Source: Ixodes scapularis
Taxonomy: Eukaryota; Arthropoda; Arachnida; Ixodida; Ixodidae
Length of the DNA: 64,000 nt
Assembly: GCF_016920785.2 (NCBI RefSeq)
Contig: NW_024609857.1
Span: 190,291,027 to 190,355,026, forward strand
Direction of reading: 5' to 3'
Below the pieces are notes generated by a model. That model made no database searches, was not told the origin of the DNA, and saw nothing but the letters and a program-made list of their open reading frames with translations. Below, one piece after another: positions 33,908 to 45,460 of this stretch (positions within the stretch are counted from its first letter, which is position 1; each line of letters begins with the position of its first letter). Both the position numbers and the translations under genes were made by a program.

Positions 33908-34796
33908 TAACCCCTAGTTAGCTCAGCGGGTAATGCGCTCCACTGGAAATGGAGACGTTCCGGGTTCGACACCCGGACTAGGCAGATTTTTTTCGGTCGC
34001 GTACCAGTCACCTAGCTGTCTTTGGGGGTTTGTGTTTACCCTTTGTCCCTCTTGTTCCCCTTCTCCAGGGATTATTTTCGTCGTTCTTGTCCAGCTCGCT
34101 GGCAGCTTTGCATTTAATTGCATTATAATCATAACCTTAAAATGCAGGCTTTCACCCTTGTTGGTGTTAGACTAGTGACAGCTGATAAAACTCGTTTGCT
34201 CTACTGACGTCTAATCCCTAGTTAGCTCAGTTGGTAATGCGCTCCACTGGAAATGGAGACGTTCCGGGTTCGACACCCGGACTAGGCAGATTTTTTCGGT
34301 CGCACGCCAGTCTCCTAGCTGTGTTTGGAGGTTTGTGTATGTCCTTTGTCCCTCTTGTTCCCCTTCTCCAGGGATTATTTTGGTCATTCTTGTTCAGCTC
34401 GCTGACACCTTTGCATTTAATTGCATTACAGGCACGTAGCCAGTATTTTGGTTCGGGGGGGGGGGGGGGGGGGGCCGCCCATGACAAAAATATGCTGTAT
34501 GAGGGGGCGGATGGAGAGGAGGTCCCAGCAAAATGAAAGATTTCGGGGGGGGGGGGGGGGGGCGGGCACCATAGCCCCCCCCCCCCCCCCCCCTCCGCCC
34601 CCTGGCTGCATGCCTGTTGCATTATAATCATAACCTTAAAATGCAAGCCTTTCACCCGTGTTGGTGTTAGACTGGTGGCAGCTAATAAAACTCGTTTCCT
34701 CTACTGACATCTAACCCCTAGGAAGCTCAGTTGGTAGAGCGCTCTACTGGAAATGGAGAGATCCCGGGTTCGATACCCGGACCAGGCGGATTTTTT
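33908..34796 (+). repeat. 304-bp tRNA-like tandem repeat, three units
   Basis: tRNA-like blocks of 72 bases at 33913-33984, 34217-34288 and 34717-34788, each with TAGCTCAG-type A box, anticodon arm CTCCA-CTGGAAA-TGGAG (the second-to-third spacing has a CTCTA variant) and B box GGTTCGA(C/T)ACC. The loop would give anticodon GGA (Ser), but the long variable arm of a real tRNA-Ser is absent. Blocks start 304 bases apart once the 188-bp MITE and its 8-bp duplication are discounted. A T-run follows each block and could stop RNA polymerase III. Confidence 0.88.
34429..34616. mobile_element. hAT-type MITE with poly-G/C tracts (188 bp)
   Basis: The ends CAGGCACGTAGCCAG and CTGGCTGCATGCCTG are inverted repeats, flanked by perfect 8-bp duplications TTGCATTA (34421-34428 and 34617-34624) made from the satellite unit. 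Long G and C homopolymers form most of the interior. The same TIR family appears at 60363-60438. Confidence 0.93.
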
Positions 34797-36155
34797 CATT
34801 TCATTTCATTTATTTACACCTTAAGGGCCCGTGAAGGGCATTACATAAGGGGGGGGGGGGGGGTATTCAAGTTTTATACAACAGAGAAACGCAAGAACAA
34901 GAAAAAACAGAAAAGGAAACTAAAACACACTTAACACACTCAACACACTCAGGTCTGCTCAAAGTTACACAACTCATAGCACTAGTAGCACGATAAATGA
35001 AGTTTAATACACGATAGAAAATTAATCGGATCCACAATGGTGACAATGGACGATGGGAGGTTGTTCCAGTCGCTGATGGCCTGAGGGAGGAATGATCGAT
35101 TGAATGCGTTTGTAGAGCCTGAAATACGCTTGATTGTACATGTGTTGTTAAGGCGTGAAGATGTTCGGTCGGGGGGTGATAGCAACTCATTTTTAAGGAC
35201 TGGAATGTGGTAGTAGATTTTATGAAGAAGGCAGAGCTGAGAGACTTTCCTGCGGAGCTGCAACGAGGACATAGTTAGTTGACTTTTCAAGGCGGAAACA
35301 CTAAATGAGTGATCATAAGTAGACAGGATGAAACGAGCAGCCCTGTTTTGAACTGCTTCGAGGTTGTTAATTAGGTAAATTTGATGGGGATTCCAGATGG
35401 TAGCGGCGTATTCTAATTTAGGTCTGACGTACGTGTCGTACGCCAGTTTTCGAACCAGGGGAGGTGCGGATCGTAGGTTACGTCTTATTAGTCCAAGGGT
35501 CCTTGATGAGTCAGCAGTAATGGCTTCAATATGATTATTCCAGGAGAGGTCGGGTGTTAGTCTTACACCAAGATATTTATACAAAACATTCTCAATTAAG
35601 TCGGAGTCCAGGTAGTATTGGTAGGACAGTACAGATTTTTTCCTAGTGAAGCGAATTAGTTTGCATTTAGATTTATTTAACGACATCAACCAGTCATCGC
35701 ACCATTTGTTAATTTTAGATAAGTCACTTTGAAGTTGGTCGTTATCTTGCACACATGTTACTTTGTTATAGACGACGCAGTCATCTGCAAATAGACGTAT
35801 TTTAGAGGAAATATTGCTAGGGAGGTCATTTATATATATTAAGAATAACAGAGGCCCTAAAACAGACCCCTGCGGAACACCAGAAGTCACGTTTGTTAGG
35901 GATGATTCTTGGTCATTAATTGACGTTAGTTGCACGCGGGACGAAAGAAAGTCACGTATCCATGAAAATGTGAGTGCGTCAATGTGTAGAGATGACAACT
36001 TAGAGAGTAGGCGTTGATGAGGGACACGGTCGAAGGCTTTTGAGAAATCAAGAAAAACGGCGTCAGTCTGAGTATGACATTCAAGGTTAGTGTGTAGGTC
36101 ATTAACAAAATCACAAAGCTGAGTCTCGCAGGAAAGTCCCTTTTGAAAACCAGTC
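34797..36155 (-). mobile_element. LINE (CR1/Jockey-like), 5'-truncated
   Basis: On the minus strand: the end of a reverse transcriptase gene, a short 3' UTR with a C-run (34850-34862 on +), and a tail of ATGAA units (CATTTCATTTCATTT on + at 34797). It interrupts the 304-bp repeat between the T-run at 34796 and CCAGTCACCTAGC at about 36157. About ten bases of the unit are lost at the junction. Confidence 0.85.
34982..36154 (-). pseudogene. Non-LTR reverse transcriptase, C-terminal 390 residues
   Basis: An open frame from the truncation point to a natural stop. It has TGFQKGLSCETQLCDFVNDL, VFLDFSKAFDRVPHQRLL, SGVPQGSVLGPLLFLIYIND and the catalytic LFADDCVVY. After the RT come the thumb segment (YLGVRLTPDLSWNNHI), ARFILSTYDHS and SDWNNLPSSIV. 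The endonuclease, the N-terminal part and the first RT motifs are absent because of 5' truncation, and no ATG start exists at the 5' edge. The frame is otherwise intact, so the insertion is young. The family resembles CR1/Jockey; assignment to a clade would need a tree. Confidence 0.9.
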
Positions 36156-36471
36156 ACCAGTCACCTAGCCGTGTTTGGAGGTTTTTGTTTGTCCTTTGTC
36201 CTTCTTGTTCCACTTCCGCAAGGATTATTTTGGTTATTCTTGTCCAGCTCGCTGACACCTTTGCATTTAATTGCATTATAATCATAACCTTAAAATGCAA
36301 GCTTTTCACCCGTGTTGGTGTTAGACTGGTGGCAGCTAATAAAACTCTTTTCCTCTTCTGACATCTAACCCCTAGGTAGCTCAGTTGGTAGAGCGCTCGA
36401 CGGGAAATGGAGAGGTCCCGGGTTCGATACCCGGACCAGGCGGATTTTTTCGGTCGCGTACCAGTCACCTA
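36156..36471 (+). repeat. 304-bp tRNA-like tandem repeat, one unit
   Basis: It continues the unit broken at 34796. The tRNA-like block at 36371-36442 has TAGCTCAGTTGGTAGAGC and GGTTCGATACC but an altered anticodon stem (CTCGACGGGAAATGGAG). The unit is cut at 36470-36471 by the CACTG-ended element. Confidence 0.85.
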
Positions 36472-39400
36472 CACTGTTAGCCAGTCCCGTGTATTTGGCG
36501 AATATTTGGGGTGAAAAACACGCTATTTACACAAATTACCATAAATTTACACGAAGAGTAACGGATAATCCGTTCAGAAATCATGCAAGGTTGTAAAAAA
36601 CGTGTTTTGGTTCGGTCATACACGCGTAACCGTGTAGCCGACCTCGATAACACGCCTCGCCCCCCCGACGACGACCGCGGCATTGCCGGCTATCGAAGCA
36701 CCAGAATGCTTGGGGACACACTTAGAAAGGACCGTCGAAACAAATGCCGCGGAAAGAAGCATGTCTCGGAGACAAATATGCACCAAAAGCAATTGCGTCA
36801 TGTCGCAGGGCGTTGGCGAAACCCGCGCTTACCGTGCTCGCCGCCATCTTCTGGTCGATGGCAATGCGGCTTCCCTCATGCCGCCCATGTTTGTATTTAG
36901 TTTAGGGGTCCTGATAACAGTTTCTTAGACACCACAAATAAAGTCATCGGTCTAATTATTCGTTCCAAACAGTTAAAATGGATATAAAAAGCGTGTCCTC
37001 GATGTGAACACGTGACATTGCAGTTGGTTTCGTTTTTACTTCAACCTTCAACTGCAAGCGATCTGGCCACGGCGCAAGCGCAACGCCGATGTACGCTGGA
37101 AGCAAGCGCCGGTGGCTTTCGTTGTTTTTGTTTGACCGGAGAAAATCTGGCAAGTACGCATGGCGCCGCTGCTGTTTTGGTTTGACGGGACGCGAGAAGC
37201 TTCGCATAGAGCTTCGGAGTTTGCGAGCACATAGTGAAGACGTGACCGGAGAAGTGCCCCTGTGATGTTCCTGGAAGACGGAAAGTAGCATTCGTAATCG
37301 TCGTGTGTGCTTTGAAAGCGAAGGGAGTCACAGGGTCCACGAGTTCGCAACCACAAGCCAAGGTTCACGACAGCGCGGCGTTGACTTCGGCGATCTCGTT
37401 CTGTTTGGTGCAACCCGGCGATGCGAAAAAGAGCTGAAACATTCGTCGCGGTGTGGTGCGGTGCTTCGTATTCCGGGTCTGTTTGAACCACGCTTTTAAC
37501 ACGGAGCGCAAATTGTTTGTTGCGTGGTGGAGGTTCAACGGGTACAGTCCCGTCGTCGTCAGCTGATCCGGTCCAGCTGGTGCGGGAGGACGCAGCGAGC
37601 GTTTTTAAAAGTAAATCTTCTTTCGTCGTGTTTCAAACTGTGGAAGTATCCTGACACATACCGTGAGTAAGAAGCAGCGGGCGTTTTCAACAAAATTACG
37701 TTGTTTTAATTGAATAATGGACTCCGGATTGTTGTCTTAAATCTGCCGTTTTTTTATGCTTCGTGTTGGACTGCGTTTGCATAGCGACGCACTACCCTTG
37801 AGTAGATGATTCGGTCTGCAACGAGTTTGTTGCGCCAATCATGCGGCGTGAATAAATTAGGGCAAGGTTTCCTACCTGCCCACAGATGCATGTACTGAGA
37901 CCATTTTTTATGTTGTGAACGTAGTGCTCTTTCTTTGTTTTGGAAGACGTGTTGGTGCATTCATTATGGTACAATCACTTGAGAGTTGAAAAATTGGAGA
38001 GCGAGCAAGCTTTCTCAACTTCGTCTCTTTCTCTCTGGCACTGCCCTGTTTCAGTTTCAGTAGGCATATCTACTAGCAGGTACAAACTACTCTAAAGCAG
38101 GTAAAAAACGGGAAGCTTAGGACGGTGCACACTCCGTGTTTCGCGCTTTTCGCAAGGTGACAGGGTAAGTGCTTTTGTGAGATATGCGGAATATGCAAGC
38201 GATTTTGTTATGCCCGTCGTTTGCGTCTCTCCAGCAAAACGAATAAGATGATCTACTACAAAGGCGCAATCACCAGCCAAGATTTAAGATAGCAGTCGTT
38301 TGCTTCGGTGATCCGTATAGCTGTATTTTACCCTGCTCTCTGCAACACCGTGTCATGACGAAGAGCTGGAACGGTCACGGTTTGTGCTGGCCTCTTGGTT
38401 GACACAAACCCGCGTCGCCCGCATCGGCACCGAGTGCGCTTGGGCTGTTGATGCTCAAGCCTTTCATCCGCGGCTTGTCGCCAGCTCATCCTGCTGCTCA
38501 ACGGTGAGGAAGCGGCGAGAGTAACCTCGGAAGTGAATGTAAATCCTCGTTCATTCAGTTATCCGGTGTCAAAGTGTGGAAGACGTCCAACGTGTACTGA
38601 GGGCGGGAACTACGAGCGTTTTGCCTTGCTTTTATAACCGAAACCAGACCAACGAGATAACTGCCTTTCGTACTCTAAAATGACGGAAGCAATAAGTTTC
38701 AACAGGTCAAGTACGTCACCGGGGATGTAGGCGAGACAGTGCACACTGTTTAAACGCTTGCAGTATCCACGAGTGGTACCAGGAAAGCGACGTCAACAGA
38801 GAAGGAGCTCGCGATTCAGCATTATGCACTGCTACGGGCCCGTGTATCTTCAAAGTTCGGGGTGGTGGCAGTATAAAAAAAAGACGCATCAGCAGCCCAC
38901 ACCAGTGTTCACGAATAACACCGGTCACAAACTCCCAAGCCCCACCGCTCTTCTCGACACCGACACGACATACGACAACAAACTGCATCAAAACGCCCCA
39001 AAAGTGAAGGCGTCTGCTCCCGTACTGCAACTGCTGCAACTAGCGGAAGTGAAGTGTTGGGCGGATGTCGGGATGTCCTTCACAAAAATATATAAAAAAT
39101 GCTTTGCGCAAGGATCATTTTCATTTATTATTGTATACGTAATGACAAAATCCCAATAATTTGTTTTCCTATCTGATTCAAGCTAGTCGGACTGCTCATA
39201 ACACTGGTTAAGCAAGAAAATAACAAAAATTTGAACTTTTTCATGACCGGTTTAAGATTTATTGCTAATATATCGTTATTTATTGCAACGGACTAACATT
39301 ATAGATTTTGCCTCCATACTTTTTAAATGCAAACAGTTCTAACACACGGCTGTCCATTGCGCCGTGTTTTGTGTATTCTTCTATAAATCTGTAATGGTCA

Positions 39401-40112
39401 GCGACCAAAGAGCTCACCCGCACATGTCAAGCTTATATGCGCCGCGGGGAGCAATGGATATCGAGTAGGAAATGTCGGGCGTCGTGTCGGTTGTTGTTTT
39501 TGTGCACATGTCGGTGCTGTGTAGCTGTGTGCTGTGTTGCCTGCGTTGTATGTAGGGTTGCTGTGTAGTAGTGGTCGTTCGCAGTGTTAACAGACTCGTC
39601 TTTTTTTTGAAAACAGGCTGCTAGAAATCTTGATAGGTGGCGCAAGTTACCGCACGATTCTAAATAGTTTGCTCAAGTTATTTATCCATGTAAGTTCGGC
39701 ATTCTTTTTTTTGTTTTGTTTTTTTGTTTAGCGGCTTGATGAAGCTACCGACGCCGCCGACAACGCACGTACGTACCTTTGCAAGTAGCTACGTCCGCCG
39801 CTTGGAGACTTTACTGTGTATAAAAGACATCGAACGAGAACTAACGTGCCCTGTGTGCTTTCAATTCGGCTGAAAGGCGCGCGGCTCGCTGGGCTCGTCT
39901 CTCGCCTGTTCTCGGCCGCTGGCCGCCATGTTTCATAAGAAACACGCTCGAAACGGTTTTGCGGAAGGCAGACACGGTGTAGCGTGTTAAGTTTACACAG
40001 CACCTGTGTAGACGTAAAACACAGATGGCCTCGTGTAAAACGAACACGTTTCGACGTGTCCGCTATGGGACAACGGTTTACACGTCTGGGCGTGTTATTT
40101 TTGCTAACAGTG
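36472..40112. mobile_element. CACTG-ended DNA transposon, copy 1 (3641 bp)
   Basis: The ends are CACTGTTAGCCAGTCCCGTG and the inverted GCGTGTTATTTTTGCTAACA followed by GTG. TA (36470-36471 and 40113-40114) is duplicated: the satellite reads ...CACC-TA-GCTGTC... across the gap. Many ACACG/CGTGT words cluster in both subterminal regions. No transposase or other known domain was found. It ends in a satellite unit, so it is younger than the array. CACTG ends with a 2-bp TA target fit EnSpm/CACTA or Tc1/mariner; I cannot decide. A second copy lies inverted at 42988-48687. Confidence 0.85.
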
Positions 40113-40720
40113 TAGCTGTCTTTGGGGGTTTGTGTTTGTTCTTTGTCCCTCTTTTTCCCCTTGTTCTTAGTCCCTCTTTTTACCCTTCTCTAGGGATTAT
40201 TTTCGTCATTGTCCAGCACCCTGGCAACTTTGTATTTAATTGCATTATAATCATAACCTTAAAATGCAAGCCTTTTGCCCGTGTTGGTGACTTGTGGCAG
40301 CGGATAAAACCTATTTGGTTTACCGACGTCTAACAGTTGGTAAAGTGCTCCACTGGAAATGGAGATGTCCCGGGTTCGATACCCGGACCAGGCAGATTTT
40401 TTCGGTCGCGTACCAGTCACCTAGCTGTCTTTGGAGGTTTGTGTTTGTCCTTTGTCCCTCTTGATCCAGTTCTCAGGGGATTATTTTTGTCATTCTTGTC
40501 CAGCTCGCTTACACCTTTGCATTTAATTGCATTATAATCATAACCTTAAAATGCAAGCCTTTTGCCCGTGTTGGTGTTAGACTAGTGGCAGCTGATAAAA
40601 CTCGTTTGCTCTACTGACGTCTAACCACTAGTTAACTCAGTTGGTAGAGCGCTCCACGGGAAATGGAAATGGAGGCGGATTTTTTCGGTCGCTCACCAGT
40701 CACCTAGCTATGTAGAAGTC
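40113..40720 (+). repeat. 304-bp tRNA-like tandem repeat, last two units, decayed
   Basis: The first tRNA-like block ends at 40394 and lacks its first bases (TAACAGTTGGTAAAG, B box intact). The second (about 40627-40677) keeps the A box but has lost the B box, jumping from GGGAAATGGAAATGG to AGGCGGATTTTTT. The array ends near 40712 at CACCTAGCTATG. Confidence 0.8.
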
Positions 40721-42116
40721 GGTTTATCGCCCGATACATTCACCACGAGAATAAAAAGAGAAACACCTTCTATCTACGTGAGAAAGCATGATTGCGCTTT
40801 AAGACAAGGACAGAGGAAGAACAGGCACCACAGAGCGCTAACTTTCAAATGATTTATTTCAAGAGCCTCAGCCTAGGTACACACTGCGTCACTGCACCAC
40901 ATCTCCATCTATCTACGTTTGCAAGTACGGCCTCTGGGGCCGCCGTCTTGCTATCGGTGTCGGTAGATCGTCTGATAGTCAGCCATTGCTGAGGCGTACC
41001 CACGGTATCCAGACTGCGGCCCCCCCCCCCCCCCCCCCCAAAAAAAAAAAAAAAAAGAAAAAAAATGTGTTTTTTTCCACAGTGACCAGACTAGCTGTCG
41101 AAACACGGCGGCTTGCAAACATCTATAATCCGCCTACTTTTGCAGTTCTACGCGTGAGGGTAATTTTATTGGCATATAAATCTTGCACATTGTCAACAGT
41201 AACATATAGGAATGTTGGCGCTACTCGTACAAGGCCTAAGTTATTTTCAAACGTTATTCTTGTTTATATTTGTCGCTTGTCGTCACACGCAGTAGGCAAT
41301 ATATGAAATTGAAACCGGAATGCTGGAAAGTTAAACATCGTTCGCTGATAAAAAAAATACTGTAATTAAAGCAATCACACTTTTATAGTGTTATTAAATG
41401 TACCTACTACTTGCTACAACCCAAGTAGCATGGGTAATTTCTGTTATCCACCGGCAAAGAGACAAAATATGCGTGCGTCTTCCCATAAAATGCAGAGGAA
41501 CACCGCAAAAGTGGGCTCGTTGCTGTCTGCTTCAATTTGAAACCGGAAGATTCATAGTCACTAGCGCCAGTTGACCCTCTAGCGTGCGTTATAATAACTC
41601 TGTTATGAGAACACACGCTACCAACGTCTGCGACGCCCTCAAGAAGTGTCCATGAAAGAAGCCTGTCCGCCATCGCCTGCTTTCGTCTGCTCTACCGTCT
41701 CCCACCGTCGGAGACGACCGCAAGGCGCGAAAGCCATGCGTCTGTAGATGTACGCTAAAAAATAACCAAAAAGACAAAAAAAAAAAAACAAAAAAAAACA
41801 ACAACAACAACAGAATAAACGGTTGGACGATTTGCAGAGCAGCGGGCCTCTTTTACGGGAACACACGTCTTAATTCAGCAACAACACGTGCAAACGAACA
41901 AATCAAGCCAGATCGTGCAAAATAGTTGACGAGGAACACTAGGCTTATGCAAATCCCGCAAAGGAAACAAGTACCCGCACAACACTTCCGGAGTCGTGTA
42001 CTGGTAAAGTTGCCTGCAAAAAAAAAAAAAAAAAAAAGGTTGCCTTGATTTAGTGATATTTTTTAAACATCTCGGTGAACGCGAGACGACTCGTTCTCTT
42101 AAAAATAAACGACCTA
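40721..42116. other. No gene seen; homopolymers
   Basis: Bases 41020-41065 are a C-run followed by an A-run. Open frames on both strands show no domain. Further A-runs are at 41777 and 42019. Confidence 0.4.
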
Positions 42117-42310
42117 TACTCGGCAACAACTTTTCTTGGCAATGCAGTGGAAGGTACAGGCCCGCGTCCCCTCTCCCATTTTGAGTGTACGCAGGCTCCC
42201 CTCCTCCCTATTTCCGGGGAGAGGAGGAGAGCCCGCGCACACTCAAAATGGGAGAGGGGACGCGGGCCTCTACCTTCCACTGCATTGCCAAGAAAAGTTG
42301 TCGCCGAGTA
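42117..42310. mobile_element. Hairpin MITE (194 bp)
   Basis: The left arm TACTCGGCAACAACTTTTCT runs on through TTGGCAATGCAGTGGAAGGT to CCCATTTTGAGTGT. The right arm is its complement with about two mismatches over some 70 bases. Even the loop (CTCCCCTCCTCC / GGAGGAGAG) pairs. It is flanked by TA on each side (42115-42116 and 42311-42312), compatible with a TA-target family. Confidence 0.85.
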
Positions 42311-42312
42311 TA

Positions 42313-42987
42313 AACGAGTTACACGGTGTTTGTAACTGCTCGCCTCAGACGCCGGCAGCGATGATTGTTATCGTTAGTAACCAAAACGGAAGAAGCGTCT
42401 CGCGATAATTAAAATATACAAAAAAACAATCTTGATTTTATCAAGACTTTCTTAAACATAAGATTATGTTGAACAAAACACTACTACGGCTCGAAAAAAC
42501 AGATTTTACGAAAAATAAATTTCACACGTCAATCATGTCTCTAGCCAATGGGGTAGGTATAAGCACGGTGTAAGCACTGGGCGGGACTTAGCGGGCCGCA
42601 GCCTCTAACTTCTCCACCTAAAATTGCGTCTAACGGCGTAAATATTACGAAAAAAACTTTTTTTTCGTTAAAACATATTTTTGCTCTGTTATATACGTGT
42701 CCCATATAAGCCTTTAAATATTATTTTTTTTTTCAGTTCAATTAAGCCTTTTGGTTAGATTTTCGCCATCAAGATGTCTTAGAGCTAAAATTGCGCACAA
42801 ATACTGATTGTACCACATTTCAAAATATACGCTTCCGCAGCCGTTGTACCTAATTTATGCGCCGTGTTGTACTGGTGCTTCGAACGTACAGGCTCCATAA
42901 AATTCCCGCTTGGTATAGCATCTTGAACGTCCACCTTCACCAGGCTCCAGAAGACCGCCATTAGATTGGCACAAATGCCGAACCCTA
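42313..42987. other. No gene seen
   Basis: AT-rich sequence with no recognisable repeat or coding domain, ending at the TA target (42986-42987) of the next element. Confidence 0.4.
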
Positions 42988-45429
42988 CACCGTTAGCAAA
43001 AATAACACGCCCAGACGTGTAAACCGTTGTCCCATAGCGGACACGTCGAAACGTGTTCGTTTTACACGAGGCCATCTGTGTTTTTCGTCTACACGGGTGC
43101 TGTGTAAACTTAACACGCTACACCGTGTCTGCCTTCCGCAAAACCGTTTCGAGCGTGTTCCTTATGAAACATGGCGGCCAGCGGCCGAGAACAGGCGAGA
43201 GACGAGCCCAGCGAGCCGCGCGCCTTTCAGCCGAATTGAAAGCACACAGGGCGCGTTAGTTCTCGTTCGATGTCTTTTATACACAGTAAAGCCTCCAAGC
43301 GGCGGACGTAGCTACTTGCAAAGGTACGTACGTGCGTTGTCGGCGGTCGGCGGCGTCGGTAGCTTCAACAAGCCGCTAAACAAAAAAAAAACAAAAAAAA
43401 AAAAAGAATGCCGAACTTACATGGATAAATAACTTGAGCAAACTATTTAGAATCGGGCGGTAACTTGCGCCACCTATCGAGATTTCTAGCAGCCTGTTTA
43501 AAAAAAAAAAGACGAGTCTGTTAACACTGCGAACGACCACTACAACACAGCAACGCTACATACAACGCAGGCAACACAGCACACAGCTACACAGCACCGA
43601 CATGTACACAAATACAACAACCGACACTACGCCCGACACTTCCTACTCGATATCCATTGCTCCCCGCGGCGCATATAAGCTTGACATGTGCGGGTGAGCT
43701 CTTTGGTCGCTGACCATTACAGATTTATAGAAGAATACACAAAACACGGCGCAATGGACAGCCGTGTGTTAGAACTGTTTGCATTTAAAAAGTATGGAGG
43801 CAAAATCTATAACGTTAGTCCGTTGCAATAAATAACGATATATTAACAATAAATCTTAAACCGGTCATGAAAAAGTTCAAATTTTTGTTATTTTCTTGCT
43901 TAACCAGTGTTATGAGCAATCCGACTAGCTTGAATCAGATAGGAAAACAAATTATCGGGATTTTGTCATTACGTATACAATAATAAATGAAAATGATCCT
44001 TGCGCAAAGCATTTTTTATATATTTTTGTGAAGGACATGCGGACATCCGCCCAACACTTCACTTCCGCTAGTTGCAGCAGTTGCAGTACGGGAGCAGACG
44101 CCTTCACTTTTGGGGCGTTTTGATTAAGGATGTCGCGAACCGCCCCAGGTTCGATTTCGAAAGGTTTCGATATTTGCGAAGCGAACTGAAGTTCGATTTC
44201 GAAAAATTTCGATATTTTCGTATTGACCGAGGTTCGAAATCGAAAAATTCGCAACTTTCGATCACAGTGAAGTTTCGAAATCGAAAAGTTCGAAACTTTC
44301 ACGGTTTCTAAAATTTCGGATTCGAATATTTCGAATATTTTTTTACTTCAGGTTCGATAAATTCGAAGATTTCGAAATTCTTTGGAAAAAAATCGAAAAC
44401 TTCGAACGCTTCGAATTTTTATAGACATGAAGTTCGAACAATTCGAAGATTTCGAATTTTTTTTCTGCATGAAGTTCGAAAAGTTTGAAGGTTTCGATTT
44501 TCTTTTAACGCTAAATTCGAAAAAAAAACTTCGAAGATTTTGAATTCCTTTCTAGTCCACGTTTTCAAAGTTCGAAGTCCGGTTTTCAAATTCCTCCACA
44601 GTTCGTTTCAAATAACGTTTTCACGACTCACTGGTTTCCACAAAATCAAGTTTAGAAAAGTTAGGGTGTGATATCTAGATTCTGCGAAGTTGGTCAGGCA
44701 ATTAAATGAGACGACGAGTGTCCCGGATGTGCTGGAATATTTGCCAGTGCAGAGTGACTTGAGACCATAGATCAGTAACTGGGACCGCCAGCCCGGGGGG
44801 GGGGGGGGGGGTCTTTAACCTGCATCACGCAGTAGTGATCACACGAACACACTGTTTTACGAGACTCATCCAGTTCGAAACGGCCAGGGGCGAGCAGGAG
44901 GTTGAGGCTCAGAAAAACCTTGAAGCGACCTGGCAAACCACCTCGCCACCCCCTGCACGATGCTAGTAATCCGATCGAACGCCGCCCGAGTGACGCTGGC
45001 ATATAGTAAGTTAAGTTTGTAATTGTCCTGGAGGTTTTTTTTCTGGGACGGAGGAATCGCCTCGCAAAAGCCGACACAACTCTAGGTTGAGGAGCGTTCT
45101 ACCATACAAGTGGCGTCGGAAGAGGAAAAACGGGGGGAAAGAGAATAGCGGGGGGAGGGGGGGGGGGTCTTCAGTTCCCTTCCCCCCCCCCGCCCCCTTC
45201 CAGATATTTCGGACTGTTAAAGGAAACAATACGGGAAAGAGGGTGTGGTCGAGCTTATTTTAATCTGAAATTATTTATGCATATATATCGCTACTGTCGC
45301 TCTTCACTGCATAAAAGATTGCGTAGATGGTCATTGTTAGAAACTCGTTGTCAGAAGGCATTACTCGTCACATGCTTAGTGGTTCGGAAGTTCAAAGCTA
45401 TGTCTTTTCGACCTAAATACTTGTGCCCA

Positions 45430-45460
<31 letters not shown>

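Noticed and set aside
34440..34600. G/C-runs as assembly artefacts
   Set aside because: Run lengths may be inexact, but the surrounding inverted ends and perfect 8-bp duplications show a real MITE.
27353..36442. Functional tRNA-Ser(GGA) genes
   Set aside because: The cloverleaf is recognisable, but the long variable arm of tRNA-Ser is absent, the acceptor stem has mismatches, and the blocks lie in a tandem repeat. Called tRNA-like repeats.
37048..37491. A 147-codon gene inside the CACTG element (matched by 47748-48113 in copy 2)
   Set aside because: The other copy has small indels that change the frame at its start, and no domain is visible, so selection on a protein is not supported.
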